Shown here piece by piece: positions 44,539 through 53,187 of a stretch of DNA of 60,166 nt; within the stretch, counting starts at the first letter, position 1, and the number at the start of each line of letters is the position of its first letter. The position numbers and the translations under genes are program-made. Where the stretch lies: positions 1-60,166 of the forward strand of contig CALMYH010000079.1 of the NCBI GenBank assembly GCA_937873395.1, in the 5' to 3' direction. Origin of the DNA: an uncultured Burkholderiales bacterium. GTDB taxonomy: Bacteria > Pseudomonadota > Gammaproteobacteria > Burkholderiales > Burkholderiaceae_C. A model generated the notes under the pieces. The model was given only the letters and a program-made list of their open reading frames with translations. It was not told where the DNA came from and ran no database searches.

Positions 44539-44553
44539 TGGCACAGGGTTTGC
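44539..44553 (+). promoter_or_regulatory. Sigma-54 (-24/-12) promoter of opgGH
   Basis: TGGCAC-N5-TTGC; the invariant GG (44540-44541) and GC (44552-44553) are exactly 10 bases apart. This matches the sigma-54 consensus TGGCAC-N5-TTGCW at all core positions. The expected start is at about 44565, which coincides with the first ATG of opgG. Confidence 0.78.
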
Positions 44554-44564
44554 CCTAGCTGGGC

Positions 44565-46124
44565 ATGTCTGTCCGTTTTTTCCCCTCGGTCTCGGGCGCC
44601 GGCGCACGCGTGACCCTCGCGCTGCTGACCTGCCTGGCCTGTGTCAGCCCATGGGCACAGGCCATGGACTGGTCGGGCCTGAAGGACCTGGCCCGCAGCC
44701 GGTCGCTCGCTCCCTACACCCCCACGCCCGATCGGTTGCCCCCCGACCTGGCCGCGCTGGACTACGACGGGGTCCGGGACATCCGCTTTCGGCCCGAGCG
44801 AGCCCTCTGGCGCGATCGCCAGCTGCCCTTTGAGGCCCAGTTCTTCCACCTCGGCCTGTACCAGCGACAAGCCGTGCGCATCCACGAGGTGAGGCCCGAA
44901 GGCACCCGCCAGCTGCCGCACCAGTCGGCCGACTACGACTACGGCCGCAACCGCCTGGACACCGCCGCCTGGGACGAACTCGGTCATGCCGGGTTCCGCC
45001 TGCACCATCCGCTGAACCACCCCGCGTACAAGGACGAGCTGGTGGTCTTCCTGGGCGCCAGCTACTTCCGCGCCCTGGGCGCCGGCCAGCAGTACGGCCT
45101 GTCGGCCCGGGGACTGGCCATCGACACCGTCGGCGGACAAGGGGAGGAGTTTCCCCGCTTCACCGACTTCTGGCTGCTTCAACCCGAGGCGCAAGCCGAC
45201 CGCGTGACCGTGCTCGCCCTGCTCGATTCGCCGCGCGCCACCGGCGCCTACCGCTTCGAGATCCGGCCGGGCACATCCACCGTGATGACCGTCGACGCCA
45301 GCGTCTACCTGCGCGAAGGCGGACAACCCATCGCCCGCCTGGCCCTGGCGCCCCTGACCAGCATGTTCCTGCACGGCGAGAACCAGCGCAGCGCCACCGA
45401 TTTCCGCCCCGAGGTGCACGACTCCGACGGCCTGCTGATGCACAGCGGCAGCGGCGAATGGCTCTGGCGCCCCTTGCAGAACCCCCGGCAGATTTCGGTC
45501 AGCAGCTTCCAGATGACGGCACCGAAAGGCTTCGGGCTGATGCAGCGGGACCGGCGCCACACCAGCTACGAGGACCCGGAAGCCCGCTACGAGAAGCGCC
45601 CGAGCGCCTGGGTGGTTCCCCTGGGTGAGTGGGGGCCGGGTCAGGTCGAACTGGTGCAACTGCCCACACCCGACGAAACACACGACAACATCGTCGCCTA
45701 CTGGGTACCGGCCACGCTGCCGGCGCCGGGCCAGCCGCTGGACTTCAGCTACGAGCTGCACTGGCAGGGCGACCGGCAGCAACGGCCGCCTGGATCCTGG
45801 GTGACCCAAACCCGGCGAGGGCACGGCTACACGCGCCTGACGCCGGACGAGCAGCGGCTGCAGCCGCATTTCGTTGTCGACTTCGAGGGCCCTGCCCTGC
45901 AAGCCCTGCCCGCGGACGCCACCGTCCGCGCGGTCGTCACGGCCGACGCCAACGGGCAGGTCGTGGAAGCCCTCGCCTATCCCTACGCGGCCGCCGGCAC
46001 CTGGCGCCTGAGCCTGCGCGTGCAGCGCCTCGATCCGGCACGGCCGGTCGAGCTGCGCGCCTTCCTGCAAACAGACCCACACACCCTGAGCGAAACATGG
46101 ACGCACGTCATCCTGCCCGACTGA
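44565..46124 (+). CDS. opgG: Periplasmic glucan biosynthesis protein OpgG/MdoG
   Basis: This 519-residue protein has a signal peptide (residues 1 to about 33, cleavage after P-W-A-Q-A). The mature OpgG fold includes F-E-A-Q-F-F-H-L-G-L-Y and A-P-K-G-F-G-L-M-Q-R-D-R. It is needed for branching or release of osmoregulated periplasmic glucans. No ribosome-binding site precedes the ATG at 44565, and the sigma-54 promoter predicts transcription from about this base, so either the mRNA is leaderless or translation starts at the GTG at 44610, which still leaves a short signal sequence. It overlaps opgH by 28 bases. Confidence 0.93.
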   Translation: MSVRFFPSVSGAGARVTLALLTCLACVSPWAQAMDWSGLKDLARSRSLAPYTPTPDRLPPDLAALDYDGVRDIRFRPERALWRDRQLPFEAQFFHLGLYQRQAVRIHEVRPEGTRQLPHQSADYDYGRNRLDTAAWDELGHAGFRLHHPLNHPAYKDELVVFLGASYFRALGAGQQYGLSARGLAIDTVGGQGEEFPRFTDFWLLQPEAQADRVTVLALLDSPRATGAYRFEIRPGTSTVMTVDASVYLREGGQPIARLALAPLTSMFLHGENQRSATDFRPEVHDSDGLLMHSGSGEWLWRPLQNPRQISVSSFQMTAPKGFGLMQRDRRHTSYEDPEARYEKRPSAWVVPLGEWGPGQVELVQLPTPDETHDNIVAYWVPATLPAPGQPLDFSYELHWQGDRQQRPPGSWVTQTRRGHGYTRLTPDEQRLQPHFVVDFEGPALQALPADATVRAVVTADANGQVVEALAYPYAAAGTWRLSLRVQRLDPARPVELRAFLQTDPHTLSETWTHVILPD

Positions 46125-48091
46125 AAGCGCCTGCCCGCGGCCTGCTGCGCGAAGAGCGCCACCCGAATTCGGTCACCGCCCCGCCGGTGCTGCGCGGCTC
46201 CATGCCACCCCGTCCCTGGGCGGGTTTCTGGAAGGGTCTGGGCTCGGCGGCGCTGTCCCTGGCCAACCGGCTGATCCCACCCCGCGAGCCCCGCGCCCCG
46301 CGCGCCACGCCAGCCCCCTGGGAATGCGCTGCGCTGCGGCGCCGCCGCACCTTCCTGGCCCTGACGGTCGGAACCAGCCTGCTGGCTGCCTTCCTATTTG
46401 CCCAGGTGCAACCCGATGCCGGGCCGGTCTGGGTCCAGGTGCTTCACGCCGTGCTGTTCGTGCTGCTGACCACCTGGGTGGCCACCGGCTTCGTGACCGC
46501 CCTGATGGGCGCCTGGGTGTTGCTGCGCGGCGACCCCCACAGCGTGTCCGCGGCCTCGGTCCGGGGTCGTGAGCTGTCGGGCCAAACCCGCACCGCCGTC
46601 ATCATGCCGATCTGCAACGAGGACGTCGCCACCGTGTTTGCCGGCCTGCGGGCCACCTGCGAGTCCCTGGCCGGCACCGGGTACGCCCGGCAGTTCGACG
46701 TGTTCGTCCTGTCGGACAGCAAGGACCGCCAGACCATCGCCGCCGAGCGGCAGGCCTGGGAAGCCCTGCGCGCGGCACTGGCCACGCCGGCCGGCGACCC
46801 GGCCGTGCAGGTGTACTACCGCCTGCGCCAGCGCCGCACGCACCGCAAGGCCGGCAACGTGGCCGATTTCTGCCGCCGCTGGGGCCGGCACTACGACCAC
46901 ATGGTGGTGCTCGACGCCGACAGCGTGATGAGCGGTGCCTCGCTGGTCACCCTGGCCAAACTGATGGAAGCCCATCCCCAGGCCGGCATCATCCAGACCG
47001 CCACCCAGTCGATCGGCCACCAGACCCTGCACGCGCGCACCCAGCAGTTCGCCGCCCGGGTCACCGGCCGACTGTTCACCCTGGGCATGCAGTTCTGGCA
47101 ACTCGGCGAATCCCATTACTGGGGTCACAACGCCATCATCCGCGTGGACGCGTTCATGCGCCACTGCGCGCTGGCCCCGATTGAGGGGCGCGGCGGGCTC
47201 AGCGGCGGCATCCTCTCGCACGACTTTGTCGAAGCGGCCCTGATGCGCCGGGCCGGTTACCACGTCTGGCTGGTGGCCGACGTGGGTGGCAGCTTCGAGC
47301 AGCAACCGCCCGACCTGCTGTCCGAACTGCAGCGCGACCGGCGCTGGTGCCAGGGCAACCTGCAGAACGCCCGCCTGATCGCCGAACCCGGTCTGCACCG
47401 CATGCACCGGGCCATGCTGGCCGTGGGTGCCATGTCCTACCTGTCGGCACCGCTGTGGCTGGGCTTCATGGTCCTGGGCCTGGTCATGCTGCTGTCGACC
47501 GGCCTGGGTGTGGCGGATGTGCGGCCCCTGTCGGGCGCCAGCCTGGGCCTCTGGGCTGTCACCCTGACCCTGCTGTTCCTGCCCCGGGTGCTTGGCGTGG
47601 CCGCCGTCCTGCTCAAGGGACAGCAGCGCGGCTTCGGCGGTACCTGGCGCCTGCTGGGCAGCGCCCTGCTGGAAAGTGTGCTGGCCCTCCTGCAGGCACC
47701 GGTGCGCATGGTCGCGCACTCGATCTTTGTCTGGGCCGCGCTGACCGGCATGAAGCTGGACTGGAAGTCCCCGCCGCGGGAGGCCACCGGCGTTGCCTGG
47801 CGCACCGCCACCGGCCAGCTGGGGGCCATGCAGATGGCGGCCCTGATCCTCATGGGCGCGCTGGCGATGACCCACCCCACCCTGCTGCCCTGGCTGCTGC
47901 CCGTCATCCTGCCTCTGGCCCTGGCCTCGATCACCACCGTGCTCACCGGCCATGTGCGCCTCGGCGCATGGTTCCGGTCGGTGGGCGCCCTCCTGGTACC
48001 GGAAGAGGCCTGGTCGCCCGCGGTGCTGCGCAAGGCCTGGCGACACGCCGCGCGCATGAGCGTGCACCGGGCCGCAGCCCCTGCGGGCTGA
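46097..48091 (+). CDS. opgH: Glucosyltransferase OpgH/MdoH
   Basis: This 664-residue inner-membrane family 2 glycosyltransferase has N-terminal membrane segments, a cytoplasmic catalytic domain (A-V-I-M-P-I-C-N-E-D-V, V-L-D-A-D-S-V-M, Q-R-D-R-R-W-C-Q-G-N) and C-terminal membrane segments. It builds the beta-1,2-glucan backbone from UDP-glucose and moves it to the periplasm. The ATG at 46097 lies within the end of opgG and is the first start that fits; the protein is shorter than the E. coli 847-residue form but like other shorter homologues. Confidence 0.94.
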   Translation: MDARHPARLKAPARGLLREERHPNSVTAPPVLRGSMPPRPWAGFWKGLGSAALSLANRLIPPREPRAPRATPAPWECAALRRRRTFLALTVGTSLLAAFLFAQVQPDAGPVWVQVLHAVLFVLLTTWVATGFVTALMGAWVLLRGDPHSVSAASVRGRELSGQTRTAVIMPICNEDVATVFAGLRATCESLAGTGYARQFDVFVLSDSKDRQTIAAERQAWEALRAALATPAGDPAVQVYYRLRQRRTHRKAGNVADFCRRWGRHYDHMVVLDADSVMSGASLVTLAKLMEAHPQAGIIQTATQSIGHQTLHARTQQFAARVTGRLFTLGMQFWQLGESHYWGHNAIIRVDAFMRHCALAPIEGRGGLSGGILSHDFVEAALMRRAGYHVWLVADVGGSFEQQPPDLLSELQRDRRWCQGNLQNARLIAEPGLHRMHRAMLAVGAMSYLSAPLWLGFMVLGLVMLLSTGLGVADVRPLSGASLGLWAVTLTLLFLPRVLGVAAVLLKGQQRGFGGTWRLLGSALLESVLALLQAPVRMVAHSIFVWAALTGMKLDWKSPPREATGVAWRTATGQLGAMQMAALILMGALAMTHPTLLPWLLPVILPLALASITTVLTGHVRLGAWFRSVGALLVPEEAWSPAVLRKAWRHAARMSVHRAAAPAG

Positions 48092-48100
48092 GGAAATCCG

Positions 48101-48721
48101 TCAGTCCCGGTGCAGGTAGCGCGTATCCGACCAGGTCGCCAGCCACCGGGGCACATAAGCCACAAACACGGCAGCGAACAGGCCGGTCAGGAACGCATCG
48201 CCCCAGGCCATGAGCCAACGGGCGACCAGGGCCTGCTCCAGCGCCACGCCGCCGGCCAGGCGGTACAGCAGCTCGCGCAGCACCCCGGCCACGAACACCG
48301 CCACCACCGTGCCCAGAAAGGCCCGGCCCAGGGTGTAGATGAACAGGTGGGGCGGCAACCAGCGCCGCAGCCCCGCACCGATGCCCAGCGCCAGCGTGGC
48401 CGGGGCCAGACCCACCCAGAGCAGCTGGGAGATGACGGTCTCGGGCGGCTGGGCACCCGCCAGCCACACCAACAGCGCCACCGCCACCAGCACCGGCACG
48501 GCCAGCGGCCAGCCCAGCATCAGCACCAGCAGGCAGGCGCCCGAGAGTTGCACCTGCAGGCCCTGCGGCATCTTCTGCGGCATCAGCCAGAGCCAGGGAA
48601 GCAGGGCCAGGGCCGCCAGCGCGGGCGTGAGCAAGGGGCCGGCCAGCATGCGCCACGGCCGCAGCAGGAGTGCCACCAGCAAGGCCAGTGCACAAAGGGC
48701 GGTTTCAATGCCGGTCAACAT
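48101..48721 (-). CDS. Orphan CbiM-like membrane protein
   Basis: This 206-residue protein has about six membrane helices. The stretch Q-L-S-G-A-C-L-L-V-L-M-L-G-W-P-L-A recalls the CbiM/NikM substrate-specific components of ECF metal transporters. No CbiN/Q/O partner genes lie nearby and the classical N-terminal metal-binding M-H-I motif of CbiM is absent, so a metal uptake role is uncertain. It converges with opgH. Confidence 0.72.
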   Translation of the reverse strand: MLTGIETALCALALLVALLLRPWRMLAGPLLTPALAALALLPWLWLMPQKMPQGLQVQLSGACLLVLMLGWPLAVPVLVAVALLVWLAGAQPPETVISQLLWVGLAPATLALGIGAGLRRWLPPHLFIYTLGRAFLGTVVAVFVAGVLRELLYRLAGGVALEQALVARWLMAWGDAFLTGLFAAVFVAYVPRWLATWSDTRYLHRD

Positions 48722-48767
48722 GGGGCTGCAGTATCGGTCCGCCGGGCCGGCGCCGGCTTGACTTCGC

Positions 48768-50138
48768 TCAACCCATGCCAGGGAGCTTGGGCATGCCCTT
48801 CATGCCGCCCATGCGCTTCATCATCTTCATCAGGCCGCCGCCCTTCATCTTCTTCATCATGCCCTGCATCTGCTCGAACTCCTTGAGCAGCCGGTTGACT
48901 TCCTGAACATGCACACCGGCACCGGCGGCAATGCGGCGCTTGCGCGTGGCCTTGATGAGTTCGGGCTTGCTGCGCTCCTTGGGCGTCATGCTGCAGATGA
49001 TGCCCTCCTTGCGCTTGATGTCCTTCTCGGCGCGGGTCAGGTCGGCCTCGCTGGCCTTGGCCGCCAGGTTGCCGGGCAGCTTGTCCATCAGGCTGGACAG
49101 CCCGCCCATCTGCTTCATCTGGCGGATCTGGTCCAGGAAGTCATTGAGGTCGAAACCCTCGCCGCTCTTGACCTTGGCCGCCAGCTTCTGGGCCGCGGCC
49201 ATGTCGACACCGGCCGTGACCTGCTCGACCAGGGCCACGATGTCACCCATGCCCAGCACACGTCCGGCGTGGCGCTCGGCGTCGAACACCTCCAGCCCGT
49301 CGATCTTCTCGGACACACCGGCGAACTTGATCGGCGCCCCGGTCACCTGGCGCACCGACAGGGCCGCGCCCCCGCGCGAGTCGCCGTCGGTCTTGGTCAG
49401 GATGATGCCGGTCAGCGGCAGCGCCTCCTTGAAGGCCTTGGCGGTGTTGATCGCATCCTGGCCCTGCATGGCATCGACCACGAACAGGGTTTCCACCGGG
49501 TGGATGGCCGCGTGCAGTTCCTGGATCTCGCGCATCAGGACTTCGTCGATCGCCAGACGACCGGCCGTGTCCACCAGCAGCACATCAAAAAAGTGCTTGC
49601 GCGCGTAATCCAGCGCTCCGCGGGCGATGTCCAGCGGCTTCTGGTCGGGCGTGCTCGGAAACCATTCGGCGCCGGCCTGGGCGGTCACCGTTTTCAGCTG
49701 TTCGATGGCCGCCGGCCGGTAGACGTCGCCCGAGACCGTCAGGACCTTTTTCTTGCGTTTCTCGATCAGGTGCTTGGCCAGCTTGGCGGTGGTGGTGGTC
49801 TTGCCGGCGCCCTGCAGGCCCGCCATCAGGATGACGGCCGGCGGCTGCGCCGCCAGGTTCAGGTCGGCCACCCCCTCGCCCATGGTGGCGGCCAACTCCC
49901 TGTTGACAATGCCCACCAGGGCCTGGCCCGGGGTCAGCGAGCCCACGACATCCTGCCCCAGGGCCTTTTCCTTGACCCGGGCGATGAAATCCCGCACGAC
50001 CGGCAGGGCCACATCGGCCTCCAGCAGGGCCATGCGCACCTCGCGCAGCATCTCGCTGACGTTGTCCTCGGTGATGCGGGCCTGGCCGCGCATCGTCTTG
50101 ACGATGCGTGACAGGCGTTCGGAGAGAGCGGATGCCAT
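48768..50138 (-). CDS. ffh: Signal recognition particle protein Ffh
   Basis: This 456-residue SRP GTPase has an N-terminal helical bundle, a G domain with G-L-Q-G-A-G-K-T-T-T at 107-116 and D-T-A-G-R, and a methionine-rich M domain whose tail has several M-K-K-M / M-K-R-M-G-G-M repeats. It binds 4.5S RNA and signal sequences for co-translational membrane targeting. It is divergent from ccsA. Confidence 0.97.
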   Translation of the reverse strand: MASALSERLSRIVKTMRGQARITEDNVSEMLREVRMALLEADVALPVVRDFIARVKEKALGQDVVGSLTPGQALVGIVNRELAATMGEGVADLNLAAQPPAVILMAGLQGAGKTTTTAKLAKHLIEKRKKKVLTVSGDVYRPAAIEQLKTVTAQAGAEWFPSTPDQKPLDIARGALDYARKHFFDVLLVDTAGRLAIDEVLMREIQELHAAIHPVETLFVVDAMQGQDAINTAKAFKEALPLTGIILTKTDGDSRGGAALSVRQVTGAPIKFAGVSEKIDGLEVFDAERHAGRVLGMGDIVALVEQVTAGVDMAAAQKLAAKVKSGEGFDLNDFLDQIRQMKQMGGLSSLMDKLPGNLAAKASEADLTRAEKDIKRKEGIICSMTPKERSKPELIKATRKRRIAAGAGVHVQEVNRLLKEFEQMQGMMKKMKGGGLMKMMKRMGGMKGMPKLPGMG

Positions 50139-50226
50139 GGAAGTGCCTGAATCTGGATGGGCCGACGGCGCCTCGGGGCCGGTCGGTGGGCGACCGAAGC
50201 GGTCATGGCCGGGTGCGCCACCCTGA

Positions 50227-50252
50227 TTGACAGACGGCGCTTGGCTTAAACT
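50227..50252 (+). promoter_or_regulatory. Possible promoter for the ccsA-PP0621-pilSR run
   Basis: A perfect -35 TTGACA (50227-50232) is present, but the best -10 candidate TAAACT (50247-50252) is only 14 bases away; at 17 bases the sequence is ACTGTG. The -35 is notable in this GC-rich gap, yet the promoter as a whole is weakly supported. Confidence 0.3.
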
Positions 50253-50311
50253 GTGCGGATGATGATTTTACTTGCGCCAGCCTCTGAACGCCGGCGCGTC
50301 GGTGGGGCCCG

Positions 50312-51112
50312 ATGAATCTGCTGGCCGCCCTGGTCGCCAACCCGTCCGCCGCCGTGCTTTCATCGGTGGCGGCGCTGTGTTATGCCGCGCTGGCCTGGGC
50401 CCATCGCCGCATGAGCGCGACACAGGTGCGGATCGCGCTGGCTGCCGCCTGGCTGCTGCACCTGCTGACTCTGGCCCACGGCCTGCTGGCCGCGCCCGTT
50501 CGCTTCGGCTTTGCTCCCGCCCTGTCCATCACCGCCTGGCTCTTGCTGACCGTTTACCTGGTGGAGAGCCGGCTCTACCCGCAGCTTCAAGCCCGTTGGC
50601 CGTTGGCGGCGTTGGGGGCCCTGACGGTGCTGACGGCCCTGCTGTTTCCCGGTGCGTCCTACCCGACCCTCAAATCGCCCTGGTTGCCCCTGCACTGGGC
50701 ACTGGGCATCGCGTCCTACGGCCTGATCGGGGCCGCCGTGGTTCATGCCTGGCTCATGCAACGGGCGGAGCGGGCCATGAGGTCCGGAACGGCCAGCGAC
50801 ACCAGCATGCCGCTGCTGACACTCGAACGGCTGACTTTTCGCTTCGTCGGCGCCGGTTTTGCCCTGCTGACCGCCACCCTGATCGCCGGTGGCCTGTTTG
50901 CCGAGGCCTTCCGCCATGCCTGGGTCTGGGACCACAAGACCATCTTCTCCGTCCTGTCCTGGGCCACCACAGGCATTCTGCTGTGGGGTCGCTGGCGCAT
51001 GGGATGGCGCGGCCGCATCGCCGTGCGCATGCTGTACCTGGCTGCCGGGCTGCTGCTGTTGGGTTATGTCGGCTCGCGCTTCGTGATCGAGGTCGTGCTT
51101 CAGCGAACATGA
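50312..51112 (+). CDS. CcsA/YpjD-type cytochrome c assembly protein
   Basis: This 266-residue inner-membrane protein has about eight membrane helices. It carries conserved histidines in P-L-H-W-A-L-G-I-A-S-Y and the tryptophan-rich block H-A-W-V-W-D-H-K-T, like CcsA-family haem handling proteins. Linked to ffh and pilSR in Burkholderiales. It ends in an ATGA overlap with the next gene. The precise substrate role is inferred from family only. Confidence 0.85.
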   Translation: MNLLAALVANPSAAVLSSVAALCYAALAWAHRRMSATQVRIALAAAWLLHLLTLAHGLLAAPVRFGFAPALSITAWLLLTVYLVESRLYPQLQARWPLAALGALTVLTALLFPGASYPTLKSPWLPLHWALGIASYGLIGAAVVHAWLMQRAERAMRSGTASDTSMPLLTLERLTFRFVGAGFALLTATLIAGGLFAEAFRHAWVWDHKTIFSVLSWATTGILLWGRWRMGWRGRIAVRMLYLAAGLLLLGYVGSRFVIEVVLQRT

Positions 51113-51360
51113 ACACACCCGTCATGAAATACCTGCTTGTCCTGCTGGTCGTTCTGGTCGCTTTCTGGATCTGGCGCAACAACCGGGTCGGACGCGACAC
51201 GCCTGAACCTCCCGCGCGTGCGCCCCAACCCGGCCCGAAACCCCCGCTGGCGATGGTCGCATGCCGCCACTGCGGCATGCACCTGCCCGAAGGCGAGGCC
51301 CTGGTCGGGCGTCACGGCCACTACTGCAGCGACGAACACCGCCGACTGCAAGACGACTGA
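51109..51360 (+). CDS. PP0621-family protein (membrane anchor plus zinc-ribbon-like motif)
   Basis: This 83-residue protein has an N-terminal hydrophobic helix (Y-L-L-V-L-L-V-V-L-V-A-F-W-I-W), a proline-rich linker, and C-R-H-C-G-M-H-L-P then G-H-Y-C-S-D-E-H, four probable metal ligands. The function is unknown. The ATG overlapping the ccsA stop is used; a second ATG five codons later (51124) is possible. It leads into pilS after 24 bases. Confidence 0.82.
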   Translation: MNTPVMKYLLVLLVVLVAFWIWRNNRVGRDTPEPPARAPQPGPKPPLAMVACRHCGMHLPEGEALVGRHGHYCSDEHRRLQDD

Positions 51361-51384
51361 GCCGCTCCAGCAACGACCCCGGTC

Positions 51385-53181
51385 ATGCCGCGCGAAAGCC
51401 CCTCCCAGTTCGCACCCTCCTGGTTCTCGGTCTTCGAAGGCCAGAGCGGCCACGGACAGGAACAGCGCCAGCGGGCGCTGGACCGGCTGTGGCGCACCTT
51501 CATGCAGGCGCGGGTCTTCATTGCCGTGGTGCTGCTGGCACTGCAGGTCTATCTGCTGGTGTCAGGCACCGGCGGACCCGACTGGCTGGTGCTGGTATGT
51601 GCCCTGCACGTCAGCGCGTCGCTGGCCGTGCTCCTGTGGCTGCGCCCGGCGCAGAGCAGCCGCCTGGTCCGGTTCCAGTGGCTGCTCACCATCGGGGTGG
51701 ATGTGCTCGTCTTTGCGCTGCTGCAGCACTTCCAGAAAGGCGGCTTCAACTACCTGCCGCTGTTCGCCTTGCCGGTGCTGCTGGCATCCATCCTGGGCCC
51801 ACTCACCCTCGGACTGGCCACCGCAGCGGCGGTCACCCTCTACCTGCTGGGAGAGGCCGCCCTCAGTGCGCCCCTGCTGTCGGAGGTCTCCACCGCCCGA
51901 CTTCTGCAAGGAGGTCTGACCGCCACCGGCTTTTTCATCGTGGCGGTGCTGGCCAACCAGCTGGCCTTGCGCCTGGCCCGCGAAGAGGCGGTGGCGAAGA
52001 GCAGCCAGGACGCCGCCCGCGCCCAGGCCCAGGTGAACGAACTGATCATCGAGAGCCTGAGCGAAGGCGTGCTGGTGGTCGACCCGCACGGCGTGGTGCG
52101 CAACGCGAACCCGGCGGCACAGACCATGCTGATGGGCAGCACCTATCCCCAGAGCACGCGACTGCTGCTGTCGGCGCGCGACAACTGGGCGGGGCTGGCC
52201 CAGCTGGTTCAGGAGAGCTTTGCGCTGGGCCAGTCCCTGGAGTCCGAGGTCCACATCGATGTCGACGAACTGACCACGCATCGCCTGTTCGCGCGCACCC
52301 ACCTGACCTCCAGAAGCGGGCGCAACGGCGGCCTGTGTGTGCTGTTCCTGGAAGACCTGCGCGAACTCGAAGCCCAGGTGCGCACCGAGAAGCTGGCCTC
52401 GATGGGCCGCATGTCGGCGGCGGTGGCGCACGAGATCCGCAACCCCCTGTCGGCCATCACCCAGGCGAACGCGCTGCTGGACGAAGAGGTGCAGCTGCCC
52501 GCCCAGAAGCGCCTGACCCAGATGATCGGCCAGAACGCCCTGCGGCTCTCGCGCATCGTCGATGACATCCTGAATGTGGCACGTGCCCAGCCGAGCCAGA
52601 TCGAAGACAACCTGCCCCCGATTCCGCTCGATGATCATGTGCGGCTGATCACCCGGGAATGGGTGCGTCAGAACCAGGCCAAGGGCAAGCTGGGTGTGCA
52701 CACCCACGCCTCTCAGGCACAGGTCCGGTTCGACCCCGAGCATCTGCGGCGCCTCATGATCAACCTGCTGGACAACGCCTTGAAACACGCCAGCGGCTCC
52801 CCATCGTCCATCCGCGTCATCACCCAGCCCAGCGGCCTCGAACGTATCCGTCTCTCGGTGTGGAGCGATGGCGCCCCGCTGGAGGCCAGCGTCCTGCGTC
52901 ACCTGTTCGAACCCTTCTTCTCGTCCGAGAGCCGGTCCAGCGGACTGGGGCTATACATCTGCCGCGAGCTGTGCGAGCGCTATGGCGCCCAGATCGCCTA
53001 CCAGAGGACCGTGCTCGACCAGCGCGAAGGCAACGAGTTCTACGTCCTCATGCCGGCCACCGGACTGTCCCCGCGGGCCAGTGGCCAGTCGGCCCGGTCG
53101 ACGCCGCCCGGTGACTCAGTGCCGGCCCTCACGCGGCCGCCGGGCATCTCGCGGCCTGGCGCACCCCTGTCCACCCGTTGA
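51385..53181 (+). CDS. pilS: Sensor histidine kinase PilS
   Basis: This 598-residue kinase has about six N-terminal membrane helices (residues 35-200), a PAS-like segment (E-S-L-S-E-G-V-L-V-V-D-P-H-G), HisKA with H349 (V-A-H-E-I-R-N-P-L-S-A-I) and HATPase (S-S-G-L-G-L-Y-I-C). PilS senses pilin levels in the membrane and controls PilR, the type IV pilin gene activator. The C-terminal 45 residues are low-complexity. It is followed by pilR after 6 bases. Confidence 0.93.
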   Translation: MPRESPSQFAPSWFSVFEGQSGHGQEQRQRALDRLWRTFMQARVFIAVVLLALQVYLLVSGTGGPDWLVLVCALHVSASLAVLLWLRPAQSSRLVRFQWLLTIGVDVLVFALLQHFQKGGFNYLPLFALPVLLASILGPLTLGLATAAAVTLYLLGEAALSAPLLSEVSTARLLQGGLTATGFFIVAVLANQLALRLAREEAVAKSSQDAARAQAQVNELIIESLSEGVLVVDPHGVVRNANPAAQTMLMGSTYPQSTRLLLSARDNWAGLAQLVQESFALGQSLESEVHIDVDELTTHRLFARTHLTSRSGRNGGLCVLFLEDLRELEAQVRTEKLASMGRMSAAVAHEIRNPLSAITQANALLDEEVQLPAQKRLTQMIGQNALRLSRIVDDILNVARAQPSQIEDNLPPIPLDDHVRLITREWVRQNQAKGKLGVHTHASQAQVRFDPEHLRRLMINLLDNALKHASGSPSSIRVITQPSGLERIRLSVWSDGAPLEASVLRHLFEPFFSSESRSSGLGLYICRELCERYGAQIAYQRTVLDQREGNEFYVLMPATGLSPRASGQSARSTPPGDSVPALTRPPGISRPGAPLSTR

Positions 53182-53187
53182 TCCGGC

